A stretch of 11,398 nt of DNA, taken from positions 1 to 11,398 of the forward strand of contig JBKPNX010000257.1 in NCBI GenBank assembly GCA_046732855.1, read 5' to 3'. The DNA is from JBKPNX01 sp046732855 (GTDB taxonomy: Bacteria > Pseudomonadota > Alphaproteobacteria > Geminicoccales > Geminicoccaceae). Each line of letters begins with the position of its first letter. Within the stretch, counting starts at the first letter, position 1. Below, one piece after another: positions 5,222 to 11,398 of the stretch. Under the pieces are notes generated by a model. The model was given only the letters and a program-made list of their open reading frames with translations. It was not told where the DNA came from and ran no database searches. A program made the position numbers and the translations under genes.

Positions 5222-6496
5222 ATGGGAGACGACGTCGAGATGCCCGTTCGGTCGGACGCGCCGCGCGCTCAAGTGATCGCCGCGCCGCCTGGAACCCGAG
5301 CAGGCACGCCCCATCTCAGATCGTCTGCGGCGGACGAGCCTGCCGTCGGAGGCAGATATGTCCTGCCGTTCGCGGCGCCCGATCTCGGGGAAGCCGAAAT
5401 AGCCGAGGTCGTCGACAGCCTCCGCTCCGGCTGGATCACCACCGGCCCCAAGGCGCAGCGCTTCGAGCGCGCTTTCGCCGACTTCCTGGGCGGCGGGGTC
5501 GAAGCCGTGGCCGTCAGCTCGGCCACCGCCGGGCTGCACCTTGCCCTTGAAGCGCTGGGGCTCGGTCCAGGCGACGAAGTCATTGTGCCGGTGCATACCT
5601 TTACGGCCACCGCTGAAGTGGTCGCCTACCAGCGGGCGCGACCGGTGTTCGTGGATGTTGACCCGGACACGCTGAACATCGATCCAGCAGCCGTATGGGC
5701 AGCCGTGACGCCGCACACGCGTGCCGTCATCCCCGTGCACTTCGCCGGCCTCGCCTGCGCTATGGCGCCTTTGCTGGAGCTCGCCGAGCGGCATTCGCTC
5801 GCAATCGTCGAAGATGCGGCGCACGCGCTGCCGACGACTCACGCCGGTCAGATGGTCGGAAGTCTGAGAACCACGGCTTGCGTCTTCAGCTTTTACGCGA
5901 CCAAACCGGTCGCCACGGGCGAGGGCGGCATGTTGGTCACTCGCTCGTCCGAGCTCGCCCGCCGTGCCCGCATCATGCGCATGCACGGCATCAGCCGCGA
6001 TGTCTTCGATCGATATCGCGGCGGCGATTGGTACTACGAGGTCATGGCTCCTGGGTTCAAATACAACTTCACCGATATCGCTGCGGCGCTCGGGTTGCAC
6101 CAGCTCAGTCGAGCTCACGCCATGCACAGCCGACGAGCAGCGATCGCCCGGGAATACAGCGCCGCCTTTGCCGATCTGCCGTTGGCCCTGCCGGCCGAGG
6201 CATCGCCCGGCGAGCTGCATGCTTGGCATCTCTATGTCGTTCGGCTGCTGGACGATGCACCGGTCGGGCGAGACACTTTCATCGAGGCGCTGCGTGCCCG
6301 CGGCATCGGCACGAGTATCCATTATACGCCGCTGCATCTTCATCCGTATTGGCGCGACACTTACGGCCTCACACCCCAGCAGTTCCCGGTCAGCACCGAT
6401 GCCTACGGGCGCATGGTCAGCCTGCCGATCTACAGCAGGATGCAGGATACGGACGTCGGTCGCGTGATCGAAGCCGTGCGCGCCGTGTTGGGGTGA
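5222..6496 (+). CDS. DegT/DnrJ/EryC1/StrS-family PLP aminotransferase
   Basis: The enzyme should transfer an amino group, usually from glutamate, to a keto group of a nucleotide-linked sugar in the cytoplasm, forming an amino sugar for the polysaccharide. With ATG 5222 it has 424 residues. The family core starts near residue 47 (YVLPFAAPDLGEAEIAEV) after a disordered, Ala/Pro-rich extension. Visible landmarks are the TGP segment at 74-76, SSATAGLHLALEALGLGPGD with the VHTFTAT motif, VEDAAHAL around 197-204, the PLP lysine K228 in SFYATKPVATGEGG, KYNFTDIAAALG, and the C-terminal IHYTPLHLHPYW. All catalytic landmarks are intact. It follows the SDR gene and is 9 bases from the priming transferase, so it may aminate a keto sugar made by the SDR. 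The substrate is not identifiable from sequence, and no matching 4-N-acetyltransferase is visible. The alternative GTG start at 5129 would add 31 residues. Confidence 0.92.
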   Translation: MGDDVEMPVRSDAPRAQVIAAPPGTRAGTPHLRSSAADEPAVGGRYVLPFAAPDLGEAEIAEVVDSLRSGWITTGPKAQRFERAFADFLGGGVEAVAVSSATAGLHLALEALGLGPGDEVIVPVHTFTATAEVVAYQRARPVFVDVDPDTLNIDPAAVWAAVTPHTRAVIPVHFAGLACAMAPLLELAERHSLAIVEDAAHALPTTHAGQMVGSLRTTACVFSFYATKPVATGEGGMLVTRSSELARRARIMRMHGISRDVFDRYRGGDWYYEVMAPGFKYNFTDIAAALGLHQLSRAHAMHSRRAAIAREYSAAFADLPLALPAEASPGELHAWHLYVVRLLDDAPVGRDTFIEALRARGIGTSIHYTPLHLHPYWRDTYGLTPQQFPVSTDAYGRMVSLPIYSRMQDTDVGRVIEAVRAVLG

Positions 6497-6505
6497 AGCA
6501 GAGCC

Positions 6506-7153
6506 ATGCGCATCAAACGCTTGGCCGACTGCGTCGCTGCGGGTGCAGGGTTGGCCGTGCTCGCTCCCCTGTTCCTCGCTACAGCGCTCCTGATCCTGCT
6601 GCACGACGGGCGTCCGGTCTTGTTCCGGCAGGAGCGCATCGGCCGCGGTGGTCAACCTTTCTTCTTGTGGAAGTTCCGTACGATGCGCCAGGCGGGCAGC
6701 GGTCCGCTCCTCACTGTCGCCGGCGATCCGAGGATCACGCGCCTTGGACACTTTCTCCGGCGCACCAAGCTCGATGAACTGCCGCAGCTTTGGAACGTGC
6801 TGAAGGGCGAAATGAGTCTGGTCGGCCCGAGACCTGAGGTCCGGCGTTACGTGGAGCGTTATACGCGTGAACAGCGGCGTGTGCTCGCCTTGACGCCCGG
6901 GATCACCGACCCGGCCTCTCTCGCCTACATAGACGAAGAAAATGTGCTGGCTGCATTCCCCGATCCGGAATCTGCCTATGTCGAGGTTGTCATGCCTAAA
7001 AAGATCAGCCTGAATCTTGATTATGCTGCGCGAGCCAGTTTTCTGGCTGATCTGCAGGTCGTGTTGAAATCGATCGGACTGGTGGCGCAGAGACTTTCAC
7101 CAAGTTTACACAGAAGCGAGGAGGAGGGGGAGTCGTGTCCTTGGAAGTCGTAG
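6506..7153 (+). CDS. Undecaprenyl-phosphate sugar-phosphate transferase (PglC-like)
   Basis: This is a 215-residue monotopic phosphoglycosyl transferase of the bacterial sugar transferase family. It moves a sugar phosphate from a UDP-sugar to undecaprenyl phosphate at the inner membrane, the priming step of repeat-unit assembly. It has only the catalytic core: one hydrophobic re-entrant segment (about 11-33, with P21), LFRQERIG at 39-46, KFRTM at 56-60, the catalytic D90-E91 dyad in KLDELPQLWNVLKGEMSLVGPRPE, and the PGITDPASLAY signature. The long membrane N-terminus of WcaJ/WbaP types is absent, so it is the short PglC type. ATG 6506 follows a modest AGCAGAG. Its 3' end overlaps the next gene by 19 bases, which indicates coupled translation. 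The preceding aminotransferase suggests the sugar it loads may be an amino sugar, but this is inference. Confidence 0.93.
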   Translation: MRIKRLADCVAAGAGLAVLAPLFLATALLILLHDGRPVLFRQERIGRGGQPFFLWKFRTMRQAGSGPLLTVAGDPRITRLGHFLRRTKLDELPQLWNVLKGEMSLVGPRPEVRRYVERYTREQRRVLALTPGITDPASLAYIDEENVLAAFPDPESAYVEVVMPKKISLNLDYAARASFLADLQVVLKSIGLVAQRLSPSLHRSEEEGESCPWKS

Positions 7154-8550
7154 AGGCGCCGGCGCTTGCAAACTCGGCGATAGCGGCAGCCGAGGATAGC
7201 GCCACGGGAGAGCGCGAAAACGGGCAGGTTGCCGCGCTAATCGCCCGGATCCGAGCCCGCGAGTGGGTGGTCGGGATCGCCGGGCTCGGCTACGTCGGGT
7301 TGCCGCTCATGCGCGCGGCGACTCGAGCTGGCTTTCGTGTCCTCGGCTTCGACATCGATCAGGCACGCGTTGCCGTCTTGAATGATGGCCGCAGCCCGAT
7401 TCGGCACCTGGCCCATGAGTTCGTCCGCAGTCAGGTGTCATCGGGCCAGTTCGAGGCGACGACTGACTTCGCGCGGGCCGGCGCGACCGATGCCATCCTG
7501 ATCTGCGTGCCAACGCCGCTTGGTCCGCACCGGGAACCCGATCTTTCCTTCGTCGAAGGGACGGTCCGCAGCCTCACCCCGTACCTCCGACGCAATCAGC
7601 TGCTGGTGCTCGAATCGACCACCTGGCCGGGCACGACGCGCGAGATCGTTCGACCCTTGGTCGAGGCGACCGGGCTCGTGGTCGGTCGCGACATCTTTCT
7701 CGCCTACTCACCGGAGCGCGAAGACCCAGGCAACCCGGAGTTCGACACGACGACGATTCCGAAGCTCGTCGCTGGTGACGGGGAGGGCGCACTGGCTCTG
7801 GCAACGGCTCTTTACGATGAGCTCGGGCCCCGCACCGTGCCGGTCCCCTCGACCGATGTCGCGGAGGCGGCCAAACTGACCGAGAACGTCTTTCGCGCCG
7901 TCAACATCGCGCTGATCAACGAACTCAAGACGGTGTTCACCCGTATGGGCATCGACATCTACGCGGTCATCGAGGCGGCGAAGACGAAGCCCTTCGGCTA
8001 TATGCCATTCTGGCCCGGTCCCGGCCTTGGCGGACACTGCATCCCGATCGACCCCTTCTATCTGACCTGGAAAGCGCAGGAGCACGGGATTCGGACTCGT
8101 TTCATCGAGCTCGCGGGCGAAATCAACACGGCCATGCCGCGGTGGGTGGTCGACCGCCTTGCTGAGGCGCTCGACGGCCGTTTTCGCAAGGGTTTGAATG
8201 GCACCCGGATCCTGATCGTCGGGCTGGCCTACAAGAAGAACGTCGACGACATCCGCGAGAGCCCGGCGCTAGCGATCATGGACCTTCTGATCGAGCGAGG
8301 CGCCGCAGTCGCGTATCACGACCCGTACTGCCCGGTCATCCCGCGCACCCGGGAGCACCGCCATCTCGCGGGGCAGCGCTCGGTACCCCTTGAGCCTTCG
8401 ATGCTCGCGGACTTCGAGGCGGCGGTGATCGTGACCGACCACGATGGCGTCGATTACGCTGCGCTGGTCGAAAGCGTCGCTCTGGTCGTCGACACCCGCA
8501 ACGCTACCCGGCACGTCGCCGCCGGCCGTGAGCGGATCGTCCTGGCCTGA
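7135..8550 (+). CDS. wbpA: UDP-N-acetylglucosamine 6-dehydrogenase (WbpA type)
   Basis: This 471-residue NAD-dependent dehydrogenase of the UDP-glucose/GDP-mannose dehydrogenase family probably oxidises C6 of UDP-GlcNAc twice to give UDP-GlcNAc uronic acid. The N-terminal Rossmann motif GLGYVG is at 50-55. The stretch YSPEREDPGN at 191-200 is typical of the WbpA/UDP-GlcNAc branch, the catalytic C302 sits in GPGLGGHCIPIDP, and the C-terminal UDP-binding domain has LAYKKNVDDIRESP at 364-377. A 40-residue Ala/Glu-rich extension precedes the Rossmann fold. The start is GTG 7135 with a strong GAGGAGG about 7 bases before it, inside the end of the transferase gene. Substrate choice rests on the motif and on the WbpB-, WbpD- and WbpE-type functions immediately downstream. 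A UDP-ManNAc dehydrogenase is the main alternative. Confidence 0.88.
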   Translation: MSLEVVEAPALANSAIAAAEDSATGERENGQVAALIARIRAREWVVGIAGLGYVGLPLMRAATRAGFRVLGFDIDQARVAVLNDGRSPIRHLAHEFVRSQVSSGQFEATTDFARAGATDAILICVPTPLGPHREPDLSFVEGTVRSLTPYLRRNQLLVLESTTWPGTTREIVRPLVEATGLVVGRDIFLAYSPEREDPGNPEFDTTTIPKLVAGDGEGALALATALYDELGPRTVPVPSTDVAEAAKLTENVFRAVNIALINELKTVFTRMGIDIYAVIEAAKTKPFGYMPFWPGPGLGGHCIPIDPFYLTWKAQEHGIRTRFIELAGEINTAMPRWVVDRLAEALDGRFRKGLNGTRILIVGLAYKKNVDDIRESPALAIMDLLIERGAAVAYHDPYCPVIPRTREHRHLAGQRSVPLEPSMLADFEAAVIVTDHDGVDYAALVESVALVVDTRNATRHVAAGRERIVLA

Positions 8551-8567
8551 AGGAGGGCGGCGCCAAG

Positions 8568-10136
8568 ATGCCCGATTCCGTCTCACCGCTCGTGGCGGTC
8601 GCAGGCTGCGGCCACTGGGGCCGCAATCTGGTGCGCAACTTCGCCGAGCTCGGCGCGCTGGCCGCGGTGGTCGACGCGCAATCCGATCGGGCAGCCGAGT
8701 TCGGGGTCCGGTACGGCGTGCCGGGTCGGGATTGGGCATCGGTTCTTGGCGATCCCGATATCGATGCCGTGGCGCTCGCGACGCCGGCGGAGCGGCACGC
8801 CTCGATGGCGCTCGAGGCTCTCGCCCACGGCAAGCATGTGTTCGTCGAGAAACCGCTTGCGCTCGCCGTGGCGGATGGCGAGCGCGTCGCCGCGGACGCA
8901 GCGACGGCGCACCGCACGGTCATGGTTGGCCATCTGCTGCAGTATCACCCGGCCTTCCTGAGGCTCGGGGAGCTGGTGCGGGCTGGCGAGGTCGGCCGAA
9001 TCCAATATCTCTATTCCAGTCGCCTCAACCTCGGTCGCATCCGCCGTGAGGAGAACGTCTTTTGGAGCTTCGCGCCGCACGACCTGTCGATGATTCTGGC
9101 GCTCGCCGGCGAGCCGCCAACGAAGGTGAGCGCGGTCGGCTGCTCCTATCTGCATCCGAGCATCGCCGACGTCACGACCACCCATCTGGAGTTCGCGAAC
9201 GGCATCCGAGCGCACATCTTCGTCTCGTGGCTGCATCCGTTCAAGGAACAGAAGCTGGTCGTAGTCGGCGACGCCGGCATGGCCGTGTTCGACGACGGCC
9301 AGCCGTGGGAACGCAAGCTCACCTTGTTCCGTCACAGGATCGCGTGGCGCAACGGCCTCCCGGAGCCGGCGCGGGCAGAGGCCGAGCCGGTGACGCTCGA
9401 TCCGGCCGAGCCGCTGGAACAGGAATGCCGCCATTTCCTCGACTGTGTCCGCACGAACGCGCGCCCGCGCACCGACGCCGTTGAGGCGCTTGCGGTGCTC
9501 CGCGTGCTCGCTGCCGCGGAGCAGGCGATGCGAACCGTCGCTCCGGCGACGCCGGTCCCGACCCCGGATTCACCGGGCGTGTTCGTGCACGAATCGGCTT
9601 TCGTCGACCCGGGCTGCGAGCTCGGCGAAGGCACCCGGATCTGGCATTTCAGCCACATACTCGGTGGCGTTCGGATCGGCCGCCACTGCGTGATCGGTCA
9701 GAATGCGATGGTCGGTCCGGATGTCGCCGTCGGGGACCACTGTAAAATCCAGAACAATGTGAGCCTGTACCGCGGCGTTACTTTGGAAGATGGCGTGTTC
9801 TGCGGCCCGTCCTGCGTGTTTACCAATGTGCTCAACCCTCGTGCGGAAGTGGAGCGCAAGGACGAGTTTCGTGCCACCCTGGTGCGTCGCGGCGCGACCA
9901 TCGGCGCCAATGCCACGATCGTCTGTGGCCACACGCTCGGCGAGTATTGCTTCGTTGCAGCCGGGGCCGTGGTCACGCGTGACGTGCCCGCATTCGCTTT
10001 GGTCGCCGGCAATCCGGCGCGGCGGATCGGTTGGGTCAGCCGGAGCGGCGAACGCCTTGGCCCGGATCTCACCTGCCCGCGCACCCAAGAGCGCTACCAT
10101 GAGATCGAGCCTGACCGGCTCGTGGCGGGTGGCTAG
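8568..10136 (+). CDS. Fused WbpB-type oxidoreductase and WbpD-type N-acetyltransferase
   Basis: This 522-residue protein joins two enzymes. Residues 1-325 are a Gfo/Idh/MocA-type NAD-dependent oxidoreductase: GCGHWGRN at 13-20, EKPL at 94-97, NLGRIRREENVFWSFAPHD at 154-172 with H171. That is the pattern of WbpB/WlbA, which oxidises C3 of UDP-GlcNAc uronic acid. After a Pro-rich linker (326-337), residues 338-485 form a left-handed beta-helix hexapeptide acetyltransferase like WbpD/WlbB, with KIQNNVSLYRGVTLED, FTNVLNPRAE, RGATIGANATIVCG and VAGNPARRIGW; it would acetylate the 3-amino group. The two domains catalyse the second and fourth steps of one pathway, with the aminotransferase step between them supplied by another gene. 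AGGAGGG at 8551-8557 lies 10 bases before the ATG. Both halves keep their motifs. Domain assignment is firm; exact substrate is inferred from the WbpA- and WbpE-type neighbours. Confidence 0.9.
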   Translation: MPDSVSPLVAVAGCGHWGRNLVRNFAELGALAAVVDAQSDRAAEFGVRYGVPGRDWASVLGDPDIDAVALATPAERHASMALEALAHGKHVFVEKPLALAVADGERVAADAATAHRTVMVGHLLQYHPAFLRLGELVRAGEVGRIQYLYSSRLNLGRIRREENVFWSFAPHDLSMILALAGEPPTKVSAVGCSYLHPSIADVTTTHLEFANGIRAHIFVSWLHPFKEQKLVVVGDAGMAVFDDGQPWERKLTLFRHRIAWRNGLPEPARAEAEPVTLDPAEPLEQECRHFLDCVRTNARPRTDAVEALAVLRVLAAAEQAMRTVAPATPVPTPDSPGVFVHESAFVDPGCELGEGTRIWHFSHILGGVRIGRHCVIGQNAMVGPDVAVGDHCKIQNNVSLYRGVTLEDGVFCGPSCVFTNVLNPRAEVERKDEFRATLVRRGATIGANATIVCGHTLGEYCFVAAGAVVTRDVPAFALVAGNPARRIGWVSRSGERLGPDLTCPRTQERYHEIEPDRLVAGG

Positions 10137-10178
10137 ATGCGGTTCGAACTTCTTCCGATCAACGCGCGGTGCGCCATC

Positions 10179-10184
10179 AGAGGG
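10179..10184 (+). promoter_or_regulatory. Ribosome binding site deciding the beta-helix protein start
   Basis: AGAGGG lies 6 bases before GTG 10191. The in-frame ATG at 10137, directly abutting the previous stop codon, has no comparable site. Confidence 0.5.
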
Positions 10185-10190
10185 CAGCTG

Positions 10191-11288
10191 GTGAAGGCGG
10201 CCCGCTGCTTGCTGCCTGGGCTTCTCAGTGTCCTGATCGTCGCTCCGGCAGGTGCAACCGATCTCTACGTCGCGCCGGATGGGCAGGACACCAACCCGGG
10301 GACGATCGCCCTGCCGTTCAAGACCATCGGCAAGGCAGCTGAGGTCGCCACGCCAGGCACGACCGTGCGCGTCGCCCCCGGGGTATACCCCGAGATCGTC
10401 GAGACGTCGGCATCGGGCACCGCGGAAGCGCGCATCCGCTACGTCTCCTCCGTGCCCTGGCAGGCCAAGATCCGTACTCAGGGCCCCGACGACCACTGGA
10501 GCTGGGCCAACTCCGGGAGCTTCGTCGACATCGAGGGCTTCGACGTCAGCGGCAACGGGGTCGGTGGCATCGGGACTGAAGCCTCCAACGTGGTCATCTC
10601 TGGTAATCACGTCCATGACATTCCTGCGCTGGGTTGCCCCGGGAACGGTGGCGCAGGGATCGAAACGGGAGGGTACGCCTTCAACACCAGCATTATCGGC
10701 AATCCGGTTCATGACATAGGCGAGTTTCCCAATCCCTGCCCGCGCGTGCACGGGATTTACCACTCGCATGAAGGCGGCCCCATCGTGAACAATATCGTCT
10801 ACCGCACTTCTGGGTGGGGCATTCATCTTTGGCACGCGCCCTATCGTCTCACCATCGCCAACAATCTGGTGTTCAACAATGCCAATGGCGGCATCGTCGT
10901 CGGGGCTGGAGACAGCCCCTACTACGGTGATCCGAGCAAGCCTGCCGACCACATCCTGGTGCTCAACAATATTGTCTACGACAACAGGAGGATCGGCATA
11001 GTAGAATCCGGCGTAACTGGCCTGAACAATCTATATATGAACAATCTCGTATTCGCCAATGAACAGGACTGGGAACTCAATAACGGCCTGAGCCCGTCGG
11101 ATACTGTGGCTGCCCCACCTGGTTTCGTCCACTATGATCCGGACGGCAAAGGCAACTATCACCTGATGGCGGGCTCGCCCGCGATCGATCGGGGCACACC
11201 CATGCAGGCACCGGACGTCGACTACAACCTGACCCCGCGGCCGCAGGGGCGCGGCGTCGACATCGGCCCGTTCGAGTTCGTGCCATGA
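10191..11288 (+). CDS. Secreted right-handed beta-helix protein
   Basis: This is an exported 365-residue protein of the pectate-lyase-like beta-helix fold. Starting at GTG 10191 gives a classic signal peptide: MKAAR, a hydrophobic run LLPGLLSVLIVAP, and a predicted cut after AGA at residue 22. The start of the mature part, LYVAPDGQDTNPG with FKTIGKA and VRVAPGVYPE, is the DUF1565-like opening. Asn-rich coils follow (VVISGNHVHDI, IVNNIVYRTSGWGIHL, RLTIANNLVFNNANGGIVV, ILVLNNIVYDNRRIGIV). The end, YHLMAGSPAIDRGT to DIGPFEF, is the usual closing motif of this group. Such proteins are often polysaccharide lyases or epimerases, or surface binders, but I cannot name catalytic residues. It sits inside the sugar operon, between the fusion enzyme and the second aminotransferase, and overlaps the latter as ATGA. 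It may act on the exported polymer. Starting at ATG 10137 would add 18 residues. Confidence 0.85.
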   Translation: MKAARCLLPGLLSVLIVAPAGATDLYVAPDGQDTNPGTIALPFKTIGKAAEVATPGTTVRVAPGVYPEIVETSASGTAEARIRYVSSVPWQAKIRTQGPDDHWSWANSGSFVDIEGFDVSGNGVGGIGTEASNVVISGNHVHDIPALGCPGNGGAGIETGGYAFNTSIIGNPVHDIGEFPNPCPRVHGIYHSHEGGPIVNNIVYRTSGWGIHLWHAPYRLTIANNLVFNNANGGIVVGAGDSPYYGDPSKPADHILVLNNIVYDNRRIGIVESGVTGLNNLYMNNLVFANEQDWELNNGLSPSDTVAAPPGFVHYDPDGKGNYHLMAGSPAIDRGTPMQAPDVDYNLTPRPQGRGVDIGPFEFVP

Positions 11289-11398
11289 ATCCCGCTTTGG
11301 CACGAAGTCGTGCCGTCAATTCCGCGCCGGCAAGATGCGCGGGCGGCGACGCGCAGATTCGGTTCATCGATCTGGAAACCCAGCAAGCGCGGATCAGG
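11285..11398 (+). CDS. wbpE: DegT-family aminotransferase, WbpE type, 3' end missing
   Basis: The first 38 codons are visible. ATG 11285 overlaps the previous gene's stop as ATGA, a sign of translational coupling. After about 23 variable residues comes IRFIDLETQQARIR, which is the characteristic opening of DegT/DnrJ/EryC1/StrS aminotransferases of the WbpE/WlbC group. Such an enzyme puts an amino group on the 3-keto sugar made by the WbpB-type domain, providing the substrate of the WbpD-type domain. The catalytic lysine and the rest lie beyond the window. The family call is based on a short but distinctive stretch; the WbpE role rests on context. Confidence 0.65.
   Translation, partial: MNPALARSRAVNSAPARCAGGDAQIRFIDLETQQARIR

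Noticed and set aside
5198..6751. Long 517-codon open frame on the minus strand
   Set aside because: It lies opposite the aminotransferase and the start of the priming transferase, which have full family motifs. Its translation shows no recognisable domain, and long antisense frames are expected in GC-rich coding DNA.
9570..10952. 460-codon open frame on the minus strand
   Set aside because: It lies opposite the acetyltransferase domain and the beta-helix gene, whose + strand motifs are clear. No domain is visible in it.
1..11398. CRISPR array, tRNA or rRNA genes, transposase or prophage genes
   Set aside because: No regularly spaced repeats, no cloverleaf or rRNA-like stretches and no transposase, integrase or phage motifs were seen on either strand.

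Overview
The window is a GC-rich piece of a Gram-negative chromosome, most likely from a proteobacterium. The evidence is WbpA/WbpB/WbpD/WbpE-type nucleotide-sugar genes, a PglC-like phosphoglycosyl transferase, and Crp/Fnr regulators of the CxCYR-ending type that is common in Alpha- and Betaproteobacteria. No rRNA or other marker allows a firmer placement. All supported genes lie on the + strand, and the strand is open at both window edges.

Positions 1-2968 hold three consecutive Crp/Fnr-type regulators that are paralogues of one another. The first is cut by the window edge. The second is intact and has a repetitive C-terminal tail. The third is more diverged, and its recognition helix looks altered by a compensated pair of one-base indels. 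The spacers between them are long (310-351 bases) and contain small hairpins, a possible promoter with an operator-like inverted repeat, and a possible 40-codon ORF. A 23-base element, 22 of 23 bases identical, lies directly upstream of the second regulator and again downstream of the third, so it brackets that pair.

Positions 3265-11398 form a tightly packed surface-polysaccharide operon that continues beyond the window. In order it encodes a membrane-anchored SDR-type NDP-sugar epimerase/dehydratase, a DegT-family PLP aminotransferase, a monotopic sugar-phosphate transferase that primes undecaprenyl phosphate, a UDP-GlcNAc 6-dehydrogenase (WbpA type), a single polypeptide joining a WbpB-type oxidoreductase to a WbpD-type acetyltransferase, a secreted right-handed beta-helix protein, and the first 38 codons of a second DegT aminotransferase (WbpE type).

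Together the WbpA, WbpB-WbpD and WbpE steps are what is needed to turn UDP-GlcNAc into UDP-2,3-diacetamido-2,3-dideoxy-glucuronic acid, an O-antigen or exopolysaccharide precursor. The early SDR, aminotransferase and priming transferase probably make and load a different, first sugar. The secreted beta-helix protein could act on the finished polymer. The regulators may control the operon, but only their proximity supports that. The most unusual points are the WbpB-WbpD fusion, the SDR with a low-GC membrane domain, the repaired-looking frameshift in the third regulator, and the repeats bracketing the second and third regulators.
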